A DNA stretch of 64,000 bases from Pseudomaricurvus hydrocarbonicus (GTDB taxonomy: Bacteria > Pseudomonadota > Gammaproteobacteria > Pseudomonadales > Cellvibrionaceae): NCBI RefSeq assembly GCF_011602365.1, contig NZ_JAAONZ010000001.1:1-64000 (forward strand), written 5' to 3'. Positions 8,407 to 18,587 of the stretch are shown in pieces. Position 1 is the stretch's first letter, and every line of letters begins with the position of its first letter. Both the position numbers and the translations under genes were made by a program. Under the pieces are notes generated by a model. That model searched no databases. It saw nothing but the letters and a program-made list of their open reading frames with translations, and was not told the DNA's origin.

Positions 8407-10068
8407 TTATTCAGCTTTTGTCATTGCAGGAAAATCTAATTTAGGAATACTTTCTGAAAAGTTCGCGTCATCATTGTCTCCAGAATTAAACTCTGCAGAG
8501 CCTTTTATAATGTTGGCATCAAAAATTCTTGAGAACTCTACAGTGACGGGCAATCCAGGCGGCAGGTTATCGAGTTTTTTATTTGGATTTTTACTATGCA
8601 ATATCAGATTTACTTTCACCGCCACCGCTGACTCTGGCAATACTGAATTAACATTCCTGAGGGATGACTCTGGAATCAAGCCCCGCTCTATGCTATCCAC
8701 GGTTGCACTCAGCGAAGTTGACGAACCCTGTAAAAATATTGTTGCAGGCCTACTCAAATCAATTTTTTTAAGATTGTCTGCTGACACAAATGCTTCTATC
8801 AGCTTTTTTCCATTACCTTCTATCACAGCTAAGGGTTGGCCTTTTTCTACGAACTGCTTAGTCCCCGACAACACCGATACGATTCTCCCATCTACTGGCG
8901 ACTGAATCTCCAGCCTAAGGCGACGCTTCTCCATCAACGAAAGCCGCTCTTTCTCAAGAAGCAAACGCTCTTTAGCTGCTGTCACAGCAGGCTTCAATTC
9001 ACCAACTTTGCCTTCCAGTTTGTTATCCGTGTAAAACCAACCACTGTCTATTTGCTCAACCGCTTTTCGAGCCATTTCTTCATTGGCCATAGCCACAGAT
9101 AAACTTGCTCTTAGACCGATATATTCTTCAGCCACTCGATCAACAACATCATCGCTGGCCAAATCTTTCTGGTGTAGCTTCAGGTTTCTTTCATATCTGG
9201 TTTTTGCCAAAGCCAATTTTTCTTTGAGTGCTTTTGTCTCTGCTTCCGCTATTTTCAGTTCGGCCACTCCAAATGACCTGTAAATTTCCAGCATTTGATA
9301 TTCAGCTGAGAGCTTCTGCTCATTTTCCATAAGCTCATTTTCTGCGTCTCGAACAACAATCTTGGCCATCTCTATGCTTTCAATCGTGGCATCATCTCGA
9401 ATATAGAACAGTGGCTCATCCAACTGAACTGCATCTCCGACCGTGACATACGTCAGATCAATTGTCCCGGAAAAGGGTGCTCGAATCAGATTATCCGGAG
9501 CTGATATCGCAGCTGACTGTACCCGTATTTTGAAAATGCTTGAATAGGCAATACCAAGAACATAGCTTCCAATCAGTACTCCGGCAGCAATGTAGGAAGA
9601 GGCAATAAGGATTGCTTTGCGTTTTTTTTCAGGTTGCCTTTCATTTTTCTTGGAATCCGGTTTCTCTGAAACCAACGTAACCGGGGTATCTATGTGCTTT
9701 AGTGTATCGCCTATACCTGCAATCTCACCTGAAATAAGCGCGTCAGCAAAGTATTTCAGTAATTCCTCTTTCCTATTGTCCAAGCTAATGAACTTTGCCG
9801 ACAAACTATTTAGAGACTTATCAATACGTACTATTTTGACCTCCGTTTCAAAATTTATGTCGAAATCGCTGAAGGGAATATCTACTCTAACCGGAATGAT
9901 GTTTCCTGCCTCGAAACCATCAACACCTTCAAGGTTATCGATGCAAAATCCTCCAATGCTCCAGTTCCTGGTTTTATAAAAATACAGGTCATCATCCATA
10001 TTCATTTGTATTTTCAGAGGCGCCGTGATCCGGAAATGCCTACGCTGACTGGCTGTTTCTCGTTTCAT
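8407..10068 (-). CDS. alg44: Alginate co-polymerase, PilZ c-di-GMP receptor with HlyD-like periplasmic part
   Basis: It activates the Alg8 polymerase when c-di-GMP is bound. The N-terminal PilZ domain shows RRHFR (residues 9-13) and NWSIGGF (about 38-44), the RxxxR and D/NxSxxG nucleotide-binding motifs. One membrane helix follows at about 155-178, then a long periplasmic membrane-fusion-like region with a coiled coil (about 225-370) and a lipoyl/barrel half. At about 553 residues it is longer than Pseudomonas Alg44 (389), mostly through the coiled coil. The ATG at 10068 was chosen; a TTG seven codons upstream is possible. As first gene of the operon it puts polymer output under direct second-messenger control. 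Confidence 0.9.
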   Translation of the reverse strand: MKRETASQRRHFRITAPLKIQMNMDDDLYFYKTRNWSIGGFCIDNLEGVDGFEAGNIIPVRVDIPFSDFDINFETEVKIVRIDKSLNSLSAKFISLDNRKEELLKYFADALISGEIAGIGDTLKHIDTPVTLVSEKPDSKKNERQPEKKRKAILIASSYIAAGVLIGSYVLGIAYSSIFKIRVQSAAISAPDNLIRAPFSGTIDLTYVTVGDAVQLDEPLFYIRDDATIESIEMAKIVVRDAENELMENEQKLSAEYQMLEIYRSFGVAELKIAEAETKALKEKLALAKTRYERNLKLHQKDLASDDVVDRVAEEYIGLRASLSVAMANEEMARKAVEQIDSGWFYTDNKLEGKVGELKPAVTAAKERLLLEKERLSLMEKRRLRLEIQSPVDGRIVSVLSGTKQFVEKGQPLAVIEGNGKKLIEAFVSADNLKKIDLSRPATIFLQGSSTSLSATVDSIERGLIPESSLRNVNSVLPESAVAVKVNLILHSKNPNKKLDNLPPGLPVTVEFSRIFDANIIKGSAEFNSGDNDDANFSESIPKLDFPAMTKAE

Positions 10069-11121
10069 TCTTGCAGACTTTACGTTCAAAACCGGATATC
10101 CCCTTAAGCACTATAAAGATGCATAGATGCACAGTAGAAGCACACTACTTCTTGCAACCCCAAACAAAAGAAACATTTGGTGGTCTGGTCTACCTAACCG
10201 CCACAACTCACCACATTATAAAATTAGCGATTGGTGTATCACCGAATTCACAACGGCTGTTCCATAAAAAGTCTTGAGTTAAATACAAACGGAAACAGGA
10301 GACCTACTTCTGTGTCTCACATGGCTTGTTATTGAGAGTAGGAACTCATAAGGGATTCAACAATAGCTCATTCGGGCTAATAGGACTTATTAAAACCGAG
10401 CGTCACGACGCGCACAGCCAATCTCGTTGCTATGCTTAAAACAACTAAAAATCACCAATCGTTTACGACTAAAGTCATGGAATTCATGTATGACATAATC
10501 TGGAAAAGGACTCAAAACCATGCTTTTCACAATTTTGGCCTGCCTAAAAAACTCTCAATAATGAAAAGCAGACCTTGAATCAGGATTCACAGGCGAGTAT
10601 ATGGGGTACTGGCATCTTTCAAGAATGTAAAGCTTTCAGCCTGACGAAGGCCAAATCAAACCCCTCCGTCAAATCTTTAAATATCCAAAGTATTCAGCGG
10701 CGCCAGCATGACAACGCTTATTTAGCGTGGCCTAAAACAGAAAATTTTGGAAATTGAGAACATTTTAAATCACGATAAGCATCATTCGAGCGTAAATTGG
10801 TATATACCTATAAGTAATACCACCAATAATTGCACCTTCGGTGTTGCAGTTAATTATTCAAATCAAGGTGTACTGAAATGGGATTAAGTTCAGGGTTTCT
10901 ATACTGCTGTGGACCAATGATGAGGCCAAAAACAGGTGATTTTCTGTTTTTTGGCTAATTTTTATCTTTATACCTTAACGGAAATACTGGTACCAAAGCT
11001 TACCGTTGCAATCGACTTCCAGCGTGATTGAAAAATTATCGAGAAAGGACCATTTTGGCATGAGTAAAGTTTATGCCATCCATATGATGTGAATAAATTC
11101 TAATTGCAGGAATTTAAGCTT
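10069..11121. promoter_or_regulatory. Divergent intergenic region between alg44 and gspC
   Basis: About 1 kb of AT-rich sequence must hold the promoters of both the alginate and gsp operons. A 60-codon frame (10575-10757, plus) shows nothing recognisable. A 26-codon frame (10878-10958, plus) has AAGGTG upstream and overlaps a terminator-like hairpin. It could be a leader peptide or chance. I could not assign individual promoter boxes with confidence. Confidence 0.5.
10925..10968 (+). terminator. Terminator-like hairpin upstream of gspC
   Basis: GCCAAAAACAG pairs with CTGTTTTTTGGC (one bulged T) around an 8-nt loop and is followed by TAATTTTTAT, a U-rich tail. There is no recognised gene just upstream on this strand. 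It may end a small RNA or act as an attenuator for gsp transcription, about 150 bp before gspC. Confidence 0.5.
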
Positions 11122-11721
11122 ATGCATTCTGATGGTGAGGTATTACGTGCATTACAATGGATAAATACATCCAATTCTGTTGCGCTCCTGGTTCTGCTTG
11201 GAGTGGGTAATTTAGCCGCCTTGGTGTATAAAGATGTCCAACTCAATCTTCAGTCTGTCCCATCAAGACACAGCGCACGCCCCATTATGCCCAAAGTAAA
11301 TATCCCGATTACAGAGCTTGCGAGCAGTGATCTTTTCGGTCAAATCGCAACGGAAATTCCGCTCAATCGGGAATCTAAAACCACACAGACTGATACCCGC
11401 TTGCAACTAGAACTGAGAGGAACATTTGCAAGCTCATCAACAGCAGAAGGCCGAGCGCTTATTGCAGAAAAAGGAAAGTCTGCTCGCTACTACAAAGTCT
11501 CCGATACCCTTCCGAGTGGTGCCAAACTTAAAAAAGTTGATCCCGAGAAAGTAACCTTTGAGTTTAACGGACGTTTAGAAAACCTGAGATTTAATCTGAT
11601 TAAACAGCATGCCCAAAATCAACAGGAACAGATTACACCGACCAACAGAAACCCCGCCAGCTCCCCGGCAAACAATCAACATGGCTCCAGGAAAGCCCGT
11701 GAAGACTCAAAAATCCATTGA
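11122..11721 (+). CDS. gspC: Type II secretion system inner-membrane protein GspC
   Basis: This is the inner-membrane link between the secretin and the inner platform. One membrane helix (SVALLVLLGVGNLAALVY) is followed by the homology region, with the SSDLFGQIA and LELRGTF motifs around residues 70-115 that contact the GspD N0 domain. The C-terminus after about residue 160 is only a Gln/Asn-rich tail, so the PDZ or coiled-coil domain of longer GspC proteins is missing. The ATG at 11122 has AGGAA just upstream; a TTG six codons earlier is less likely. First gene of an eleven-gene operon. Confidence 0.88.
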   Translation: MHSDGEVLRALQWINTSNSVALLVLLGVGNLAALVYKDVQLNLQSVPSRHSARPIMPKVNIPITELASSDLFGQIATEIPLNRESKTTQTDTRLQLELRGTFASSSTAEGRALIAEKGKSARYYKVSDTLPSGAKLKKVDPEKVTFEFNGRLENLRFNLIKQHAQNQQEQITPTNRNPASSPANNQHGSRKAREDSKIH

Positions 11722-11779
11722 GATAACTGCGTCATGCGAAGGATGTATAAACTCTTAGCAAAAAATACGGACTTTGAAC

Positions 11780-13741
11780 ATGCAACACCGATACGGTATT
11801 ATTACAGTGATTTTTTCTACTTTTCTGTTTGGCGCAGAAGGCGTGTATTCGCAAACTTTACCCAAGCCACCAGATGATCAAGCGAAAATCACTTTGGCAC
11901 TGGACCATGCCGACATTCTTGACCTCATACAGTGGGCTCGGGAAGTAACTCATAAAAGCATCATTGTTCACCCAAACGTTAAAGGCAAGGTCACAGTTTT
12001 GTCAGGTTCCCCCATGACTACTGGCGAGGCCTATGAAGTCTTTCTTTCTGCTCTGCAAGTCCATGGTTTCGCCATTGTCGAAAGCGGAAACGCTCTGAAA
12101 ATCATTCCTGACGCCCTTGCCAAACAGTCTTCTGTGCCTGTCATCAACAATGGTCCAGACAACAAAACACCTCCGGAAGAGGTAGTGGTTAAGGTGGTAA
12201 AGGTTAAAAACATATCGGCCACCCAACTGGTCAATCTGCTGCGTCCCCTGGTACCACAAGTCGGTCATTTGGCCGCCTACCCAACTACAAATGCCCTGAT
12301 CATTGCCGATCGCGCCAACAACATCTCCAAGATAACCGGCATCATCAAACGTCTGGATACCGGCAACACGGTGGATATTGAATTGCTACCCCTGGAATTT
12401 GCCAGTGCGAAAGACGTCGCCAACGTCATTAACAAACTCCTGCCTCAACCTCAGGGGAAAAAAGAAGAAGTGAGCACTGTGCAATTGGCGGTGGATGAGC
12501 GCTCTAACAGTCTGCTGCTTACTGGCGACATTGCTACCCGCAGTCAAATCCGCAAATTGGTACAGAGGCTGGATCAACCTCTGACAGGTGATGGCAACAC
12601 CCAGGTATTCTATCTGAACTACAGCAATGCGGCCGAGTTGGTGCCCATCTTGGAAAGCACCGCAGGCAGCCTGAAAAAAAATCAAAAAGATCAAGGCGCC
12701 ATGACCACTGAAATTGGCATCCAGGCCAGTGAAGCTCTCAATGCCCTGGTCATCACCGCCCCCCCCGCAATGCTCAATACTATGAAAGGCGTCATCGCCA
12801 AACTGGACCGTCGCCGCGCTCAGGTACTGGTGGAAGCATTGATTGTGGAAGTGGGTGAAGAGCTGGGTAAAGATCTGGGCGTTGAATGGATGGCACACAA
12901 CAGTGATACCAGCCTTGGATTTCGCTCATTCCCCCTCACACCAAAGCTCAATATTGATCAGGACGGTAATTTGGGCACGCTCGGTTCCGGCTTTTCATTT
13001 GGCTATTTTCGTGGTGGGGATATGCGAGCATTGATTAATGCCCTGGCGACTGAATCCAACGCCAACATCCTCTCTACCCCCACGATTATGGCGCTGGATA
13101 ATGAAGAGGCAAGGATTCTTGTGGGTGAAAATGTCCCCTTTATTACCGGCAGTGAAGCGCGAGCAAATGATGATCCGTTCCAGACCATTGAGCGCCAGGA
13201 TGTCGGAATCACCCTTAAAGTCAAACCCCGAGTCAATAACAACAATTCCGTCACACTGGAAATAGAACAGAGTGTAGAAAGCATTCGTGATAGTACCGAT
13301 GTCAATGCCTCCGACATCATTACCAGCAAGCGAGAAATCAAAACCCGTGTGCTGGTGGACAACGAGCAGACACTCGTACTCGGCGGCCTGATCCGGGATG
13401 AAGTTCAAGAGACCGAAAACAAAGTGCCCATTCTGGGCAGCATCCCGGTTCTTGGACGCCTCTTTAAAAGCACCAGCAGCAACACCATCAAACGCAATCT
13501 GATGGTGTTTATCCAGCCAACCATTCTTAATGATAGCGCTGCAAGCTTTGAGGTGACGCGCGAGCGCTATGAACGCATTCGCAGCGAACAGGGCGCCTTC
13601 CGTGAGCGGGTAGATTCCTTCTTCGTGCCAAACCCTATTCCCCAACTGCCAGAAATTACCGCGCCAAAGCCCAGTCAGCCCCCAGGTGTCATTATACGTG
13701 CCAAATCAAAAGCGGATGCCCCAGATGCCCCCGATCCCTGA
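11780..13741 (+). CDS. gspD: Type II secretion outer-membrane secretin GspD
   Basis: It forms the multimeric outer-membrane channel for folded exoproteins. A signal peptide ends near VYSQ. N0 to N3 domains occupy about residues 30-340 (N1-N3 repeats with motifs such as NALIITA/NALVITA), followed by the secretin core ending in [14 protein letters not shown] and a C-terminal S-domain-like tail. The length of about 653 residues is normal. The start is taken at the ATG; a TTG two codons upstream is the alternative. Its 3' end overlaps the beginning of gspE. Confidence 0.95.
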   Translation: MQHRYGIITVIFSTFLFGAEGVYSQTLPKPPDDQAKITLALDHADILDLIQWAREVTHKSIIVHPNVKGKVTVLSGSPMTTGEAYEVFLSALQVHGFAIVESGNALKIIPDALAKQSSVPVINNGPDNKTPPEEVVVKVVKVKNISATQLVNLLRPLVPQVGHLAAYPTTNALIIADRANNISKITGIIKRLDTGNTVDIELLPLEFASAKDVANVINKLLPQPQGKKEEVSTVQLAVDERSNSLLLTGDIATRSQIRKLVQRLDQPLTGDGNTQVFYLNYSNAAELVPILESTAGSLKKNQKDQGAMTTEIGIQASEALNALVITAPPAMLNTMKGVIAKLDRRRAQVLVEALIVEVGEELGKDLGVEWMAHNSDTSLGFRSFPLTPKLNIDQDGNLGTLGSGFSFGYFRGGDMRALINALATESNANILSTPTIMALDNEEARILVGENVPFITGSEARANDDPFQTIERQDVGITLKVKPRVNNNNSVTLEIEQSVESIRDSTDVNASDIITSKREIKTRVLVDNEQTLVLGGLIRDEVQETENKVPILGSIPVLGRLFKSTSSNTIKRNLMVFIQPTILNDSAASFEVTRERYERIRSEQGAFRERVDSFFVPNPIPQLPEITAPKPSQPPGVIIRAKSKADAPDAPDP

Positions 13742-15206
13742 AACGATACTGAAATTGCCATTTGGATTTGCCAAACGCAACCAGGTTGTCCTCAATGGTG
13801 CAGACGGTAACAATCTGTTGTGCGTGAAGCTGCCTCCCCTGGAAGTCTTGTCTGAAGCCCAACGTCATCTCGGCAGACCGCTGCACATCACTCCCATCAC
13901 GGCCGAAGAGTTTCACACCGCCTTGGCCAAAACCTACGAAAGAGATTCCAGCGAAGCCATGCAAATGGTAGAAGATCTGGGCGGTGATCTTGACCTTGCA
14001 AGCCTTGCCAACGCTGTACCTGAATCCGAGGACCTACTGGAACAGGAAGACGACGCACCGATTATCCGACTCATCAACGCCCTGTTGTCCGAAGCCATCA
14101 AGCTCAACGCCTCCGACATTCACATCGAAACCTTTGAAAGCCGGCTAATCGTGCGCTTTCGCATTGATGGGTTATTGCGCGAAGTTGTACAACCTAAGCG
14201 CGAATTAGCGCCCTTGTTAGTCTCGCGCATTAAAGTCATGTCAAAGCTAGACATTGCGGAGAAACGAGTGCCGCAGGATGGTCGTATCTCATTGCGGGTG
14301 GGTGGACGAGAGGTCGATGTCCGCGTATCGACCATGCCATCGAGTAACGGTGAGCGCGTCGTGTTACGCCTGCTGGACAAACAGGCCGGTCGGCTGAAAC
14401 TCAGCAATATGGGCATGCAACCGCAGGATGAAGCACGGCTAACCGAGTTGTTGCACAAGCCTCACGGTATTCTACTGGTCACCGGCCCAACCGGCTCAGG
14501 TAAGACCACCACGCTGTATGCCAGCCTGGCCAGTATCAATCAAGCTGACAAAAACATCCTAACCGTCGAAGATCCGATCGAATACAACCTTGAAGGCATC
14601 GGCCAAACACAGGTCAATCTTAAAGCCGGTATGACCTTTGCCCGCGGCCTACGGGCCATGTTACGCCAAGATCCGGATGTGGTGATGGTGGGCGAGATCC
14701 GGGATAAAGAAACGGTTGAGATTGCCATACAGGCCAGTTTGACCGGCCATCTGGTCCTCTCAACCCTGCACACCAACACCGCTGTAGGTGCTGTAACCCG
14801 ACTGGTGGATATGGGTATCGAGCCCTTTTTACTGTCCTCCAGCTTGATTGGTGTCATCGCTCAGCGTCTGGTCCGGCTGCTATGCCCGTACTGTAAATCC
14901 TCCTACACGGCAGACCAAGCCGAATGCGAGTTACTCCAGGTTTCCCTCGAGCAGTCTCCCTTGCTCTATCACGCCAATGGCTGTGAACACTGTAACCGAC
15001 TGGGCTACAGAGGCCGCACAGGCATTTACGAAATCATTGCTGTTGATGAAGGCATGCGCGCACTGATTCACAATCGCGCATCTGAAGCAGAATTGGTGAG
15101 CTATGCCCGTCAATCCAGCCCCAGTATTCGCAGCGATGGCCGCACCCGTATTCTCAAAGGGCAGACCACAGTGGAAGAAGTCCTGCGTGTGACACACGAG
15201 GATTAA
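13716..15206 (+). CDS. gspE: Type II secretion ATPase GspE
   Basis: This cytoplasmic hexameric ATPase drives pseudopilus assembly. Visible motifs are Walker [11 protein letters not shown], the Asp box and Walker B region [15 protein letters not shown], the His box [11 protein letters not shown], and a zinc module with two CxxC pairs (CPYC and CEHC) near the C-terminus. The N-terminal N1E/N2E part is as in other GspE proteins. It overlaps gspD by 26 bp from the chosen ATG; a GTG at 13686 and an ATG at 13725 are other starts. The length of about 496 residues matches the family. Confidence 0.95.
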   Translation: MPQMPPIPETILKLPFGFAKRNQVVLNGADGNNLLCVKLPPLEVLSEAQRHLGRPLHITPITAEEFHTALAKTYERDSSEAMQMVEDLGGDLDLASLANAVPESEDLLEQEDDAPIIRLINALLSEAIKLNASDIHIETFESRLIVRFRIDGLLREVVQPKRELAPLLVSRIKVMSKLDIAEKRVPQDGRISLRVGGREVDVRVSTMPSSNGERVVLRLLDKQAGRLKLSNMGMQPQDEARLTELLHKPHGILLVTGPTGSGKTTTLYASLASINQADKNILTVEDPIEYNLEGIGQTQVNLKAGMTFARGLRAMLRQDPDVVMVGEIRDKETVEIAIQASLTGHLVLSTLHTNTAVGAVTRLVDMGIEPFLLSSSLIGVIAQRLVRLLCPYCKSSYTADQAECELLQVSLEQSPLLYHANGCEHCNRLGYRGRTGIYEIIAVDEGMRALIHNRASEAELVSYARQSSPSIRSDGRTRILKGQTTVEEVLRVTHED

Positions 15207-15211
15207 TTATT

Positions 15212-16450
15212 ATGGCAGCCTATGACTACAAAGCACTGACCCTGGACGGCAAGTCACGTAAAGGCGTCATCGAAGCCGACAGTCCGCGCCAGGCTCGCCA
15301 GTTACTGCGTGATAAACAACTGACGCCCTTAACTCTAGTCGAAGGCCGCGAAGATCGGAACAGGCATTCATCAGCTGGCCCAGGTAAACCGTTCGCGGCA
15401 ACACTACTGTCACCCGGCCTGCCCAGCAAAACTCTGGCCTTGATAACACGCCAGATGGCCACTCTGATTCAGGCAGGTCTGCCACTGGAAGAGGTTTTGC
15501 AGGCCGTTGCTCAGCAAACTGAAAATCAACGCGTAAAAAGTATCATGCTTGCGGTGCGCAGCAAGGTGCTGGAGGGGCATACCCTGGCCCACAGTCTGGC
15601 CCAATATCCCCGCGCTTTTCCAAATTTGTACCGCGCCACGGTGTCGGCCGGCGAACACTCAGGCCACCTTGACAAGGTGATGAACCGACTGGCCGACCAT
15701 ACTGAAGAGAGTCAGCAATTCAAACAAAAAATTCAAATGGCCATGATCTACCCCTGCTTACTGATTGTGCTGTCGATGACGATGGTCACCGGTTTGATGA
15801 TTTACATTGTGCCAGATGTCATCAAGGTTTTTGTCGGTTCGGGGCAGGAATTGCCTACACTGACTCGGGGCTTGGTGGCGCTGAGCCATTTTATCAGCCA
15901 TTACGGCTGGCTGCTGTTGCTGTTGGCAGCAATAACCGTTGTTGCAATTACACAACTGTTAAAACGCGAAACCATGCGCCTGCATTTTCACCACTGGCTG
16001 CTAAACGCCAGCTTTATCCAGCGATTCAGTCGCGGCTTTAACACCACTCGTTATGCAAGTACCCTCAGCATTCTCACCAACAGCGGACTGCCGTTGGTGG
16101 AATCTATGAAAATCAGTTGTGACGTACTCAGCAACGACTTTCTTAAGCAACAATTGCATATCGCCACCCAACGGGTACAGGAAGGCAGCAGTTTGCATCA
16201 TGCCCTAAAAGAAACTGGTTACTTCCCACCCATGGTATTGCACATGATTGCCAGCGGCGAATCCAGTGGCGAACTGGACACCATGCTTGAGCGCACTGCC
16301 GTCTATCAGGCCCGTGATTTACAAAACCTGGTCACCGTACTGGTGGGTCTGTTTGAACCCGCCATGCTGCTGTTTATGGGAGTGGCTGTGTTACTGATTG
16401 TGATGGCCATTCTTTTACCAATTTTAAACATGAATCAATTGGTGGGTTAA
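15212..16450 (+). CDS. gspF: Type II secretion inner-membrane platform protein GspF
   Basis: A polytopic inner-membrane protein that couples GspE to the pseudopilus. It has two tandem T2SF domains of about 120 residues each (from about residues 75 and 277), with membrane helices near 175, 225 and 385. The N-terminal AYDYKALTLDGKSRKG is the usual GspF opening. The 412-residue length is standard. It starts 5 bp after gspE. Confidence 0.95.
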   Translation: MAAYDYKALTLDGKSRKGVIEADSPRQARQLLRDKQLTPLTLVEGREDRNRHSSAGPGKPFAATLLSPGLPSKTLALITRQMATLIQAGLPLEEVLQAVAQQTENQRVKSIMLAVRSKVLEGHTLAHSLAQYPRAFPNLYRATVSAGEHSGHLDKVMNRLADHTEESQQFKQKIQMAMIYPCLLIVLSMTMVTGLMIYIVPDVIKVFVGSGQELPTLTRGLVALSHFISHYGWLLLLLAAITVVAITQLLKRETMRLHFHHWLLNASFIQRFSRGFNTTRYASTLSILTNSGLPLVESMKISCDVLSNDFLKQQLHIATQRVQEGSSLHHALKETGYFPPMVLHMIASGESSGELDTMLERTAVYQARDLQNLVTVLVGLFEPAMLLFMGVAVLLIVMAILLPILNMNQLVG

Positions 16451-16462
16451 TAGGAGTACATA

Positions 16463-16930
16463 ATGAAAAGACACACAAAGACAACAACCAATACCACAAA
16501 AAAGAATGCTCTCAGTCAGATGCGGCAAAAGGGATTTACCCTGATCGAAATTATGGTGGTGGTCGTGATCCTGGGTATTCTCGCGGCCCTGGTGGTCCCC
16601 AACATTATCGGGCGCCCTGGCGAAGCCCGCATGACGGCTGCCAGAAGCGACATTAACAGCATCGGCAATGCGCTCGACCTCTACAAGCTGGACAATCACA
16701 CCTACCCCTCGACCGATCAGGGATTGGAAGCCTTGGTCACTAAACCCAGCGGTTTCCCGGAGCCCGCCAACTGGAACCCCCAAGGTTACCTGAAATCGCT
16801 GCCGAAAGATCCCTGGGGCAATGATTACCTGTATGTCAGCCCAGGTAATAAGAGCGCATACGATCTCTACTCCCTCGGCGCGGATAACCGAGAAGGTGGC
16901 GAAGATGAGAATGCCGATATCTATAATTAA
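16463..16930 (+). CDS. gspG: Major pseudopilin GspG
   Basis: The main subunit of the type II secretion pseudopilus. The leader ends in QKG and is followed by FTLIEIMVVVVILG, the prepilin-peptidase site with Glu at +5. The globular part has the family pattern LYKLDNHTYPSTDQGLEAL and a C-terminal calcium-loop-like stretch (SLGADNREGGEDENADI). AGGAG lies upstream of the ATG. The leader, about 27 residues, is longer than most. Confidence 0.95.
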   Translation: MKRHTKTTTNTTKKNALSQMRQKGFTLIEIMVVVVILGILAALVVPNIIGRPGEARMTAARSDINSIGNALDLYKLDNHTYPSTDQGLEALVTKPSGFPEPANWNPQGYLKSLPKDPWGNDYLYVSPGNKSAYDLYSLGADNREGGEDENADIYN

Positions 16931-16953
16931 CGCTACTTGTTGACGATTGAGTC

Positions 16954-17520
16954 ATGCGAGCGTTCATCCGTCCCATCTCACCCAGGCACAGCCGAGGTTT
17001 TACCCTGCTTGAAATCCTGTTGGTGGTGATCATCATTGGTGTGATGGCCAGTCTCGCACTACTGGCAATCGGTGGCAACGATAGCCGACTATTGCAACAG
17101 GAAGCCAGTCGGCTGCAACAACGTTTACTACTGGCGCAAAATGAAGCGGTTTTCAATCAATGCAATCTTGGCCTTCAATTTACCGACAGCGGCTATACCT
17201 TTTTACACTTCGACGAGACTCAAGCAGATTGGCAAAAACTCAATGAATCCGGTCTGACACCCTATCAGTTTGAACTGCCCATACACCTGCGCCTGGAGCT
17301 GGAGGGCAAGGTGCTGCAGCTCCAACCCCAAAGCCAGGGTAATCGTAGTAATGGTAGTAATAGTGAACGGCTAAGGCCACAGGTTCTGTTATTAGCTGAC
17401 GGCGAAATTTCGGCCTTTACCCTGACAATGAGTCTGAAAGGCGTTCAGCGCCCCGATCAGCAACGCCAGCAGCTGAGCAGTGACGGCTTTTCACCCATTA
17501 GCCGTCAGGCTTTACCCTAG
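16954..17520 (+). CDS. gspH: Minor pseudopilin GspH
   Basis: A minor pseudopilin of the tip complex region. The short leader ends in SRG before FTLLEILLVVIIIG, a typical prepilin-peptidase site. The remaining sequence is variable, as usual for GspH, with GspH-type NEAVFNQCNLGLQF. It lies 23 bp after gspG; its stop codon overlaps the strong ribosome-binding site of gspI. Confidence 0.9.
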   Translation: MRAFIRPISPRHSRGFTLLEILLVVIIIGVMASLALLAIGGNDSRLLQQEASRLQQRLLLAQNEAVFNQCNLGLQFTDSGYTFLHFDETQADWQKLNESGLTPYQFELPIHLRLELEGKVLQLQPQSQGNRSNGSNSERLRPQVLLLADGEISAFTLTMSLKGVQRPDQQRQQLSSDGFSPISRQALP

Positions 17521-17532
17521 GAGGGTCATCTT

Positions 17533-17925
17533 GTGGACAGCTCTACGAATCGTGGCTTTACGCTGCTGGAGGTGATGATAGCCCTAATCATCTTTGCCAT
17601 CTGTGCCACCACCCTCATTCAACAAAGCGGTCGCAGCTTGCGACAGGCGAGTTTTCTGGAGAGCCGCACGCTCGCCAACTGGATTGCGGAGAACGAATTG
17701 GACCAACTGCGCCTGGAGCAACAATTCCCCGCTGTTGGCAAAACATCGCGACTGCTGGTTTTTGGTCTGCGCCAGTGGAACGTCATTCGTGATATCAGTA
17801 AGACCGCCCACCCGGACCTGCGACGGGTGGTTATTCATGTTCAGCGGGCAAAGCCCGACAAGACGCAGTCGTCTCAGGAAATGAGCGAAGGATATCGACT
17901 CACGAGCTTTTTAGGGCGTTACTGA
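17533..17925 (+). CDS. gspI: Minor pseudopilin GspI
   Basis: A minor pseudopilin that starts the GspI-J-K tip complex. The leader is short (SSTNRG), then FTLLEVMIALIIFAI. The protein is 130 residues, normal for GspI, with the conserved NWIAENELDQLRL. The start is GTG, supported by AGGAGGG eight bases upstream, which overlaps the gspH stop codon. Confidence 0.92.
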   Translation: MDSSTNRGFTLLEVMIALIIFAICATTLIQQSGRSLRQASFLESRTLANWIAENELDQLRLEQQFPAVGKTSRLLVFGLRQWNVIRDISKTAHPDLRRVVIHVQRAKPDKTQSSQEMSEGYRLTSFLGRY

Positions 17926-18587
17926 TGTTATCGAACACTGTGACTCACACTAAAATCACCACAGACTTGGGTCGGTGTAATGGTTTCACCCTGTTGGAAG
18001 TTTTGATTGCACTCAGTATTTTTGCCATTCTGGGGCTCGCCTCCTACCAACTGCTGGGCACAGAAGTCCGCACCCAATTGGCACTGCAAAATCAGAGCCT
18101 CGAACAGAATCACTGGCAGCTTGGCATGATGCGACTGACACGGGATTTGCAACAGGCGGTAAACCGCGGTATTCGTGAAGATTATGGACTCCGCGAGCCT
18201 GCACTGCTCGGCAACGAGGACAGCATTATATTTACCCGACATGGCTGGGTAAATCCTCTGCAACGCAGCCGCAGCGATTTGCAAAGGGTGGCCTATCGGA
18301 TTCAGCAAGACACCGATGGTCAACCCTACCTGCAGCGCAGTTTCTGGTTTTATCTGGACAGAGCGCCGGCCACTGAGCCCGTAAATCAACAACTACTGCC
18401 CGGTATAGAACAACTTAAACTTCGCTACTTACAAGTCGGAAGCCAAGAATGGCTGACAGTATGGCCACCTTTGAATCAAGCCACTAGTGGTCTGCCAGAA
18501 GCCATCGAAGTAACGGTACACAGTTCTGACTGGGGTGACATCCAGCGCCTAGTCACCTTACAACTGACACGGGAGAAGCTTCAATGA
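17925..18587 (+). CDS. gspJ: Minor pseudopilin GspJ
   Basis: A pseudopilin of the tip complex. The leader ends in RCNG before FTLLEVLIALSIFAI. The globular domain carries the GspJ pattern QRVAYRIQQD...LQRSFW. Its ATG overlaps the gspI stop by one base (TGATG), implying coupled translation. Length 220 residues, as usual. Confidence 0.93.
   Translation: MLSNTVTHTKITTDLGRCNGFTLLEVLIALSIFAILGLASYQLLGTEVRTQLALQNQSLEQNHWQLGMMRLTRDLQQAVNRGIREDYGLREPALLGNEDSIIFTRHGWVNPLQRSRSDLQRVAYRIQQDTDGQPYLQRSFWFYLDRAPATEPVNQQLLPGIEQLKLRYLQVGSQEWLTVWPPLNQATSGLPEAIEVTVHSSDWGDIQRLVTLQLTREKLQ

Noticed and set aside
12386-12898. 170-codon antisense frame in gspD
   Set aside because: Opposite a well-conserved secretin; no independent support.
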